A DNA stretch of 49,883 nucleotides, from contig CANQUD010000012.1 in NCBI GenBank assembly GCA_947626935.1, forward strand, positions 1 to 49,883, read 5' to 3'. This DNA is from an uncultured Clostridia bacterium (GTDB lineage Bacteria; Bacillota; Clostridia; Christensenellales; Borkfalkiaceae). This document shows, one piece after another, positions 1 to 5,873 of the stretch. Every line of letters starts with the position of its first letter. Position 1 is the stretch's first letter. The translations under genes and the position numbers were made by a program. A model generated the notes under the pieces. It made no database searches. It was given only the letters and a program-made list of their open reading frames with translations, and was not told where the DNA came from.

Positions 1-50
1 TTCAGAGATGACGACGATGACTGACAAAAACATCTAAAACAAGATATGAG

Positions 51-170
51 AAAAGGCGTGGCTTCACGCCACGCCTACTTCTCTTTGAGCGGCGACTTAC
101 CTAAATTCCCTATGGGAACTACGGTAAACTTCCCCGCCGCTTCATTCGGACCGAAAATTTTTTCCACCGC
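51..170. ncRNA. candidate structured RNA, strand unresolved
   Basis: No gene is visible in the first 197 bases. The stretch folds well on either strand. A GGCGTGGC/GCCACGCC hairpin lies at 55-75. Beside it is a nested three-tier stem made of 89-94 with 135-140 (GCGGCG/CGCCGC), 97-101 with 123-127, and 106-110 with 114-118. On the minus strand the 54-76 hairpin is followed by TTTT like a terminator. On the plus strand TTCGG-A-CCGAA at 145-155 is followed by a T run, and a weak CTGACA lies near 21-26. I cannot assign it to a known RNA family, and it may only be an intergenic structure. Confidence 0.3.
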
Positions 171-199
171 AAAAACTCTCCCTTCGGGGAGATTTTTTT
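171..199. terminator. bidirectional intrinsic terminator
   Basis: The hairpin CTCTCCC-TTCG-GGGAG has an A run on the left and a T run at 193-199, so it can terminate on both strands. Its edge overlaps the stop codon of the minus-strand 64-residue gene, whose transcript it should end. Confidence 0.75.
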
Positions 200-392
200 A
201 CGGCGTATTTTTTTGTTTTTGGGCAAGGCGACGCAGAGCGGCGCGGAACCGCCCCACCCTTGCTCTGCTGTTCGGGTCTCCTTCGAGGCGCCCGATCAGC
301 TCCTTCAATTCCTCTTCATTTGCCGCGCGGAGCGCCGCACGGAAAGCGGGAGAACGCTCCCCTTCAACCATCAACGTCTCAAGGTCCGACAT
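198..392 (-). CDS. small hypothetical protein, 64 aa
   Basis: I do not recognise a family. The product is short, highly charged and probably helical, with alternating Glu/Arg/Ala segments (such as RAANEEELKELIGRLEGD in the middle) and no Cys, signal peptide or membrane segment, so it should be cytosolic. Support for a real gene is contextual. A TTGACA-N17-TAAAAT promoter lies 30-60 bases upstream on the same strand, a purine-rich AGAGAAAGGG precedes the ATG very closely, and an intrinsic terminator overlaps the stop. It is monocistronic and divergent from the XRE regulator gene. Confidence 0.6.
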   Translation of the reverse strand: MSDLETLMVEGERSPAFRAALRAANEEELKELIGRLEGDPNSRARVGRFRAALRRLAQKQKNTP

Positions 393-420
393 CCCTTTCT
401 CTCACTCTGTTTTTATGGAC

Positions 421-449
421 ATTTTATCATAATACATGAGTATTGTCAA
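421..449 (-). promoter_or_regulatory. sigma-A promoter of the 64-aa gene
   Basis: On the minus strand TTGACA (449-444) and TAAAAT (426-421) are separated by 17 bases. This is near consensus and places the start of transcription around 414. Confidence 0.7.
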
Positions 450-536
450 TAAAATATTCATGGTTTCAGAGTGAATGATTCAAAACGTCTTTTTTGCTCA
501 AACTTTATGATAGAATTTCGGAAGAGGAAGAAAGTT

Positions 537-839
537 ATGAGCTTTTCGTTTCGGATCAAAGAATTGCGCGAGGAGCGGGGGCTGTCGCAGGCGCGGCTCG
601 CGCGGGAGCTGGGCGTCGGGACGGGCAGCGTCGGCATGTGGGAAAGCACGTCGGAGATCCCGCCCGTCAAAAAATTGCTCGTCATCGCCGACTTTTTCGG
701 CGTGTCTCTCGATTACCTTGTGGGCAGGAGCGACGTCCGCGCGGGTTCCGCCGCGGAGGACCCCTTTTTTGCGGAATACCGCACCCTCTCTCCCGCCCAT
801 AAGGAGATCCTGAAGGCGCTCGTCAAGAGCTGGAAGTGA
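537..839 (+). CDS. XRE-family transcriptional regulator
   Basis: A DNA-binding regulator of about 100 residues. Its N-terminal half is a canonical HTH_3 domain of the lambda/434 Cro type (start RIKELREERGLSQARLAREL, then a turn and a recognition helix around GVGTGSVGMWES), and it ends with FGVSLDYLVGRSD, which is typical of this family. The C-terminal 30 residues have no recognised sensory domain. I chose ATG 537 because GAGGAAG lies just upstream and the HTH begins five residues in. An upstream in-frame start at 471 would add a low-complexity leader. The gene runs tail to tail with spo0A, with only 9 bases between stops and no obvious terminator, so the transcripts may overlap. Its operator is unknown; the palindromes in the spo0A promoter are one speculative target. 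Confidence 0.85.
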   Translation: MSFSFRIKELREERGLSQARLARELGVGTGSVGMWESTSEIPPVKKLLVIADFFGVSLDYLVGRSDVRAGSAAEDPFFAEYRTLSPAHKEILKALVKSWK

Positions 840-848
840 CTTGCGCGG

Positions 849-1601
849 TCAGACCATGTTCTCGAGGATGAGTTTATCGGCGACGAGGGCGATGAACTCG
901 CTGTTCGTCGGCTTTTCGGAGCCGATGTAGACGCGGGCGCCGAAAATGGCGTTGATGGCGTCCACTCTTCCGCGGTTCCAAGCCACTTCGATGGCGTGGC
1001 GGATGGCGCGTTCGACCTTGCTTGCGCTCGTCTCGAACCGTTCGCCGATGATGGGATAGAGTCCCTTCGTCACATTGTTGATGATCGTCGGCTGTTCGAC
1101 TGCCATCTTGATGCCTTCGCGCAGGTACTTATACCCCTTGATGTGCGGCGGGATGCCGATGGAGATGAAGATGTTGGAGATCCTCTCTTCCAGAGATCCC
1201 GCCCGTTTTCTTTCGACAGATTCCCTGATCGGCGCCGTTTCCGAACAGAGTTCGAGCACTCTGTCCCCCACGAGGAGCGCAGAGACGGGCTTCATGAAAT
1301 AATATCTTGCGCCGAGGGAGATGGCGCGGTTGATGATCTTGTCGTCGGAGAAATTTCCGAGCACGATGAAGTCCGTCTTTTTGCCGAGCCGCTTCGCCTC
1401 TTCGAGCACGGTGAACCCGTCGGCGTTCTGCAGGAATAAACTCACGATCGTCACGGCGGGCGTCTGCGAATCGAGGAGCTTCAGCCCCTCTTCTCCGTCT
1501 CCCGTCACGCCGCAAACTTCAAAATCTTTCCGTCCATCGAAGTACTCCTTCAGTTCCTTTGCAAATGCCTGGTTACTTTCCAAGATCAGAATTCGTTTCA
1601 T
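849..1601 (-). CDS. spo0A: Spo0A-type response regulator with a degenerate receiver
   Basis: The product is 250 residues long, the usual Spo0A length. Residues 1-115 align with the receiver domain and 135-250 with the Spo0A C-terminal domain. The latter is very well conserved: PPHIKGYKYLREGI, the recognition-helix stretch KVERAIRHAIEVAWNRG, and the end KPTNSEFIALVADKL. The receiver is not. By alignment with Bacillus subtilis Spo0A, the acidic-pocket pair D10/D11 is E8/S9, the phosphoacceptor D56 is S54 and T84 is G82; only the conserved Lys (K104) remains. I infer that it binds 0A boxes but is not switched by a normal Asp phosphorelay. The ATG at 1601 has a good AGAGGT site. The gene is monocistronic with an unusual promoter region (see 1639-1735). 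Confidence 0.93.
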   Translation of the reverse strand: MKRILILESNQAFAKELKEYFDGRKDFEVCGVTGDGEEGLKLLDSQTPAVTIVSLFLQNADGFTVLEEAKRLGKKTDFIVLGNFSDDKIINRAISLGARYYFMKPVSALLVGDRVLELCSETAPIRESVERKRAGSLEERISNIFISIGIPPHIKGYKYLREGIKMAVEQPTIINNVTKGLYPIIGERFETSASKVERAIRHAIEVAWNRGRVDAINAIFGARVYIGSEKPTNSEFIALVADKLILENMV

Positions 1602-1638
1602 AGTTACCTCTTTTTTGCCCTTTTCGGAGTGTAATCGA

Positions 1639-1667
1639 ATTATAAATCACAAATTCAGATTTGTAAA
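1639..1667 (-). promoter_or_regulatory. spo0A: spo0A sigma-A promoter
   Basis: On the minus strand TTTACA (1667-1662), a 17-base spacer and a perfect TATAAT (1644-1639) predict a start near 1632 and a 5' leader of about 31 bases. The operator array begins five bases upstream of the -35 box. Confidence 0.8.
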
Positions 1668-1671
1668 GTCA

Positions 1672-1735
1672 TTTTTGTACAAAAATCGGATGAATTTTGT
1701 ACAAAATTCGACTATTTTTGTACAAAAATGTCGAA
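1672..1735. promoter_or_regulatory. three phased TTTTGTACAAAA operators with 0A-box matches
   Basis: There are three perfect palindromes sharing TTTTGTACAAAA: 1672-1685, 1692-1709 (GAATTTTGTACAAAATTC) and 1714-1729. Their centres are 22 and 21 bases apart, two turns of the helix, and lie near -46, -68 and -89 relative to the predicted spo0A start. An exact 0A box, TGTCGAA, is at 1729-1735, and TTCGACT at 1707-1713 differs from the inverted box by one base. I do not recognise the palindrome as the site of a known regulator. The placement fits an activator bound in tandem on one helix face, though a cooperative repressor is possible. Confidence 0.75.
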
Positions 1736-1774
1736 AAAGTGATTTTGTGACTTGTTTATTACAATATATTGAAT

Positions 1775-2644
1775 TTATACATAGAGAAATATGTGATTTT
1801 TGAGCAATTCGACGGAAAGGTCGCCGCTCGGTCCCCTCTCGCCGTCGAGGTCCCAGACGAGGTCGCGGTTTGTCGCGATGTCGATCTTCTTTCCCTGCAG
1901 AAAGAGAACATCCCTCTTCTTGAAGCGGATGCCGAAGAGAAAGAGGGCGCCGATCGAGAAGAGCGCCCCCGCGCGGCGGAAGAAGCCGGGGCGTTTTGCC
2001 TGACGGATGACGGCGACTTCGAGCTTCCCGTCCCGCATGCTCGCGCGTCTGTTGACGGGGAAGCCCGCGACCGACCTTCCGTTGAGCACGAGGACGAGCA
2101 CGGCGTCCGTCTCCAAAGTGGTTCCGTCGCAGACGATCTTGAGGGGAAAGACGGGAAGCGGCAGACCGTGTTTGAGTCCGTGGAGCGCGTAGGCGAGCGG
2201 ACCCAAGAGCCGCTTCTGCGCCTGCGGAGTACGGTAGGTCGTCTCGGTGAAGGCGCCTGCGGCGGCGACATAGGCGGCGAGGGTCTCTCCGACCTTCATG
2301 CAGTCGAGCCGCACGGCATGTCCCTTCAGAATGACGCCGATCGCTCCCTTCACGTTGCGGGGAATGCGGAGGGAACGGGCGACGTCGTTCACCGTGCCCG
2401 ACGGGAGATAGCCGAGCCGCTTGCCTTCCGCCGCCTGCAGGACGCGGTGAAAGGTGCCGTCCCCGCCCGAGAAGATCACGTCGCAGTCGGCGTTCCGCAC
2501 CCGATCTTCGAGATCGTCCCCGCTCTTTGTCGCGACGACCTCGATGCGGGAATAACGCTTTGAGAGCAATTTCCGTATGAGGGGGAGCTTTCTCTCGAGC
2601 TTCCCCTTTCCGCTGTTCGGATTGTAGAGAAAGAGACATTTCAT
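1775..2644 (-). CDS. diacylglycerol kinase / YegS-type lipid kinase
   Basis: A protein of 289 residues of the DAGK catalytic family (DagK, YegS, LCB5 fold), predicted to phosphorylate a lipid such as diacylglycerol on the cytosolic membrane face with ATP. It opens with NPNSGKG at residues 8-14, carries the nucleotide-binding SGGDGT at 59-64, and has PSGTVNDVAR at 81-90, the family PxGTxNDfAR motif. The C-terminal beta-sandwich contains LVLVLNGRSVAGF and an IDIATN/DLDGE stretch typical of the family. There is no signal peptide. The start ATG 2644 begins exactly at the conserved N-terminus, although no clear Shine-Dalgarno sequence precedes it. It follows the SPOR-like gene by 23 bases, so the two are probably co-transcribed. 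Which lipid it uses cannot be told. Confidence 0.88.
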   Translation of the reverse strand: MKCLFLYNPNSGKGKLERKLPLIRKLLSKRYSRIEVVATKSGDDLEDRVRNADCDVIFSGGDGTFHRVLQAAEGKRLGYLPSGTVNDVARSLRIPRNVKGAIGVILKGHAVRLDCMKVGETLAAYVAAAGAFTETTYRTPQAQKRLLGPLAYALHGLKHGLPLPVFPLKIVCDGTTLETDAVLVLVLNGRSVAGFPVNRRASMRDGKLEVAVIRQAKRPGFFRRAGALFSIGALFLFGIRFKKRDVLFLQGKKIDIATNRDLVWDLDGERGPSGDLSVELLKNHIFLYV

Positions 2645-2667
2645 GGGGTAAGTTTTGACAAATTTCC

Positions 2668-3348
2668 TCAAAAATACGACCCCATGTCGAGAAGCATGCA
2701 GCAGAGGGAGATCTGCAGATAGCGGACGTCCTTTGCGAAGAGGATGTCCCTCGACTTCTCCCGTGCGGCGCGGGCGACATTGCGGACGGCGAGATCCCAC
2801 TTCGCAAAGAGAGGTTCGCTGTCCGCTGCGGCGAGTCCTTCCAAGGCGTCTGCCGCTCCCTTGACGTTCCCCTTCGCCGCCTTCTGGTCGGCGGTGCCGC
2901 GCTCCAAGGCATTTGCCGTGTCGTACAGAAGGCGGGCGACACTCTCCGCCGTCGAGGCGGTGTTTTTGACCTTTTCCGCGAATGCCGCGTCCTCTCCGCG
3001 GAGCGTGATACCGTCGAGGGAGCGGCAAAGCACGGAGACCTTCTCTCCCCGCGCTTCCATCAGAGAACACACCCGACGCGCGTCTGCTTTTTGGTAGTAG
3101 CAGGCGAGAATGACCGTATCGCCGTAAAGATAGCCCGCTCCGCCCGACGAATAGACCTCTCCGACGACGGCTGCCGAGGTGCTGTCCTCGCATTCCTTCA
3201 CCAAGAAATAGTAGTCGAGACCGAGACGGACGTCCGCCCGCGCCCGTCCCGTAAAGACGGCGAGCGCGATGAACGCGGCGACGCAGCAGATGAATGCACC
3301 GATGGAGATGAGCAGTCCGCCCAGCCGCAACCGATAAGCGTGATACAT
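2668..3348 (-). CDS. membrane-anchored SPOR-like protein
   Basis: About 226 residues. An N-terminal hydrophobic segment (residues 9-31, LGGLLISIGAFICCVAAFIA) is a signal anchor, so the rest should face outside. Residues about 45-110 resemble a SPOR domain: an aromatic beta-strand start (DYYFLVKE), AAVVGEVYSSGGAGYLY, a second strand VILACYYQKADARRVCSLMEARG, then VSVLCRSL. SPOR domains bind denuded peptidoglycan. The remaining 110 residues are Ala-rich helix and may be coiled. The start is uncertain: ATG 3348 has no good ribosome site and ATG 3378 is an in-frame alternative. It lies between the U32 and lipid-kinase genes on the same strand. The SPOR assignment rests on pattern only. Confidence 0.65.
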   Translation of the reverse strand: MYHAYRLRLGGLLISIGAFICCVAAFIALAVFTGRARADVRLGLDYYFLVKECEDSTSAAVVGEVYSSGGAGYLYGDTVILACYYQKADARRVCSLMEARGEKVSVLCRSLDGITLRGEDAAFAEKVKNTASTAESVARLLYDTANALERGTADQKAAKGNVKGAADALEGLAAADSEPLFAKWDLAVRNVARAAREKSRDILFAKDVRYLQISLCCMLLDMGSYF

Positions 3349-3413
3349 ATTACATTGTATGAAAAAAATCCGTTCCATTTGTCTGCATCGGCAAATGAAA
3401 CGGATCGAACGGT

Positions 3414-4598
3414 CTATTTCTTTCTTCTCAAAATATCGCCGCGGGCGAGCGGGTAGGGACAGGAAAAGGTGTACTTTGCCTGCACGAGCTTGGCGTCGGT
3501 ACACCGCTCTCCCCCTTCGCCCTGAAGGTCCTTCACGGGGAACGTTTTGCGGAAAGTGTCGGACGGAGAGAGGATCTCGAGCTGTTCCCCCTCGAAGAAG
3601 CGTCCGCGCATCTCGACGGTGGGTCTTGTTCCCCCTTCTGTCACGATGGCGATAAAATCGTAGGCGCCGCCCGTCTGCGAGGAATCGGGCGCCTGCGGCA
3701 TGACGCTGCCCAGTTCTTCGGACGTGATGTACGGTCTGTGCGGGCAGGAGAGCAGTTCTTCCCCGAGTTCCTCCGAATATCCCCCGTCCAAGATGCGGCG
3801 GTAGGCGTTGACGACGGTCGCGAGGTAGAATTCCCCTTTCATGCGTCCCTCGATCTTGAAGGAACAGACGCCCGCCCCCTCTAACTCCTTGAGCAGGCGG
3901 CTCATGTTCAGGTCCTTGCTGTTCATGACATAGGAGAGCTTTCCGTCCTCTTCGACGTCATAAAAATCGTCCGATGCCCCCTCTTTGGTCTGCACGCGGT
4001 ACGCCCTTCTGCACGCCTGCACACATGCGCCGCGGTTGGCGGAACGGCTGTCCATGTAGTCGGACATGTAGCATCTGCCGCTGTAGGAGATGCACATCGC
4101 CCCGTGGACGAAGGTCTCCAGCTCGAGGGAAGGACAGGCGGCGTGGATCTCTGCGATCTCGGCGAGGGAGAGTTCCCGCGCGAGCACGACCCTCGACGCG
4201 CCGAGGGACTGCCAGAATTTGGCGGCGGCGAGGTTCAGGGTGTTCGCCTGCGTGGAGATGTGGACGGGAAGGGCGGGCGCCGTCTCCCTGCAGAGGGAGA
4301 ATACGCCCAAGTCGGAGATGAGCACGGCGTCCGCATGCAGACGTTCGAGCAGGCGGAAGTGCTCCTTGAGGCGGGAGAGGTCGGAATTTCGGGCGAAGAT
4401 GTTCGCGGCGACATACACCTTTTTGCCTGCCTCGTGGGCGTAGGCGATCCCCTCTGCCAGTTCCTCTTCCGTAAAATTCTCGGCATAGGTGCGCAAAGAA
4501 AAGGACTTGCCGCCGAGGTAGACCGCATCGGCGCCGTAGCAGAAGGCAAGTTTGAGTTTTGCAAGGTTGCCCGCGGGGGCGAGAAGTTCGGGTTTCAT
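3414..4598 (-). CDS. U32-family tRNA hydroxylation protein (TrhP-like)
   Basis: A protein of 394 residues of the U32 'peptidase' family. It shows the N-terminal LLAPAGNLAKLKLAFCYGAD, the family signature ETFVHGAMCISYSGRCYMSDY around residue 165, and further conserved Cys (GACVQACRR) that in this family supply cluster or metal ligands. Members (TrhP; YrrN/YrrO in Bacillus) are needed for 5-hydroxyuridine at tRNA position 34, using prephenate-derived chemistry, and most are not proteases. That role is supported by the neighbour: the gene overlaps by 4 bases (ATGA) the upstream O-methyltransferase that resembles TrmR, the enzyme for the next step. The C-terminal domain (residues 300-394) is the usual beta-barrel. 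RlhA-type 23S rRNA hydroxylation is the main alternative. Confidence 0.88.
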   Translation of the reverse strand: MKPELLAPAGNLAKLKLAFCYGADAVYLGGKSFSLRTYAENFTEEELAEGIAYAHEAGKKVYVAANIFARNSDLSRLKEHFRLLERLHADAVLISDLGVFSLCRETAPALPVHISTQANTLNLAAAKFWQSLGASRVVLARELSLAEIAEIHAACPSLELETFVHGAMCISYSGRCYMSDYMDSRSANRGACVQACRRAYRVQTKEGASDDFYDVEEDGKLSYVMNSKDLNMSRLLKELEGAGVCSFKIEGRMKGEFYLATVVNAYRRILDGGYSEELGEELLSCPHRPYITSEELGSVMPQAPDSSQTGGAYDFIAIVTEGGTRPTVEMRGRFFEGEQLEILSPSDTFRKTFPVKDLQGEGGERCTDAKLVQAKYTFSCPYPLARGDILRRKK

Positions 4599-5176
4599 CG
4601 CAGTTTTTGTGAGACGGCAAGCCCTTCCCCGAGGTCGAGGATCTCCGTAGAGAGGTCGGGGTCGGTCTCGAGCATCCTTCCGTATTCGCGCAGATGTTCG
4701 GCGAGCATCCTGCGCTTTTTGGGCGCTTCCCCCCTCACCCAGCCGAAGAGCAGGACGTCGTCGGAGAGAAGGTATCCCCCCGTCCTTAACAGCCGTTTGC
4801 AGTCGGGAAGATATTTGATGTACTGGACTTTCGGACCGTCGAGAAAGATGAGGTCGAACTGCCCGCGGAGCATGGGCAGGATCTCTCCCGCATCCCCTTC
4901 GTAGAACGTCACGCGCTCCGAGAGGGAGAAGGCACGGAAGTTCTCCCTTGCACGCGATGCCCTTTGGGGATCCTTCTCGATCGCCGTCGCACGGCGGACA
5001 CCCGAAAGAAGGAGCGCGGCGGAAGTCAGTCCCTCCGCCGCGCCGATCTCCAAAAAGTCAGCCGCGCCGATGCGCTCCGAAAGTTCCAGAAGATATGTGA
5101 GCGTTTCATCCGCGCAGGCGGGATTCCGCCCCTTTTTCGCCTCTTCGCGCAGGGCGGCGATGCGGGGGTCGATCAT
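4595..5176 (-). CDS. SAM-dependent O-methyltransferase, TrmR-like
   Basis: 193 residues of the class I methyltransferase_3 family. The SAM-binding loop FLEIGAAEGLTSAALLL is at about 40-56, the acidic end of strand 2 is TAIEKD, and the metal/substrate strand FDLIFLDGPKVQYIKYL is followed by GGYLLSDDVL. In Bacillus the adjacent TrmR (YrrM) methylates 5-hydroxyuridine-34 to 5-methoxyuridine in tRNA, widening wobble decoding. The 4-base overlap with the U32 gene downstream makes the same job likely here. Start ATG 5176 overlaps the stop of the preceding membrane-protein gene by 4 bases, giving a three-gene translationally coupled run. A small-molecule catechol-type methyltransferase is possible on sequence alone but less likely in this context. 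Confidence 0.87.
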   Translation of the reverse strand: MIDPRIAALREEAKKGRNPACADETLTYLLELSERIGAADFLEIGAAEGLTSAALLLSGVRRATAIEKDPQRASRARENFRAFSLSERVTFYEGDAGEILPMLRGQFDLIFLDGPKVQYIKYLPDCKRLLRTGGYLLSDDVLLFGWVRGEAPKKRRMLAEHLREYGRMLETDPDLSTEILDLGEGLAVSQKLR

Positions 5177-5847
5177 TCTCCCCACTCCGCATGGCTCTTT
5201 GCCGCACGTTCCTCGTACACGCGTCCCAAGACGCGGCTGATGACGGGGAAGGGCGCATCGACGACGGATGCGGGAAGAGGTTCCGCATTGTCCGTCTTGA
5301 GGATTCTGTGGAATACCGCCGTCAGGATCTCGATCTGCTCCCGATAGATCTCCGCATGGGCGCATTGGGTGCGGAAGGACTCATACTCCCCCGCAGCCGT
5401 CTGCAGATCCCCCTCGTCAAGCTTGATGAGGATGAAGAAGAAGGCGGTCATGTATTTCCAGCCGTCGCCGCCGCCGTGGCGGAGACGGTCGATGTAGCGC
5501 TTGGCGGTCGCAATGTCGTCGAGCGCCATGTTGACGCGGACATAGCGGGTGAGCGCAACGGTGCGGATGAGGAAGAAGAAGGGACTCTTCATCTTCCTCT
5601 CGATGAGCGTCTTTTCCTCGTCGTACCGTTTCTCCCCGCACAGCTTGCCGCATTTGATGTTGAGATTGTCCTGTATGACGACCTTGGCGAAAAAGAGGAG
5701 CAGAAAGACAGCCAAAACGAATAAAAAGACGGCGGCAACGATCCCCTGCGGCTTTCCGCCCAAGAAAAGGACGACGATACCGAACGCAAGGAAGATCGCT
5801 GCGCAGATCGGCAATCCGATGTAGACAAACAAATTCCGTTTCATCAT
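5173..5847 (-). CDS. two-TM membrane protein with helical repeat tail
   Basis: About 224 residues, no family recognised. Two hydrophobic segments near the N-terminus (LFVYIGLPICAAIFLAFG and GIVAAVFLFVLAVFLLLFF) are joined by a short turn, giving a hairpin anchor. The remaining 160 residues look cytosolic and are arranged in helix pairs reminiscent of TPR repeats (cycles of about 34 residues around DDIATAKRYIDRL and DEGDLQTAAGEYESF). ATG 5847 is chosen because GGCGGGTG lies just upstream; ATG 5844 follows at once and GTG 5859 is also in frame. It sits between RNase J and trmR and is coupled to trmR by a 4-base overlap, which suggests co-expression but says little about function. Confidence 0.7.
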   Translation of the reverse strand: MMKRNLFVYIGLPICAAIFLAFGIVVLFLGGKPQGIVAAVFLFVLAVFLLLFFAKVVIQDNLNIKCGKLCGEKRYDEEKTLIERKMKSPFFFLIRTVALTRYVRVNMALDDIATAKRYIDRLRHGGGDGWKYMTAFFFILIKLDEGDLQTAAGEYESFRTQCAHAEIYREQIEILTAVFHRILKTDNAEPLPASVVDAPFPVISRVLGRVYEERAAKSHAEWGE

Positions 5848-5873
5848 GACACCCGCCACTTGTTGATTTTGGA

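Noticed and set aside
1672-1729. CodY, ComK or GlnR sites at the spo0A promoter
   Set aside because: The palindromes are TTTTGTACAAAA. CodY sites are AATTTTC-W-GAAAATT, ComK sites are AAAA-N5-TTTT and GlnR sites TGTNA-N7-TNACA; none fit.
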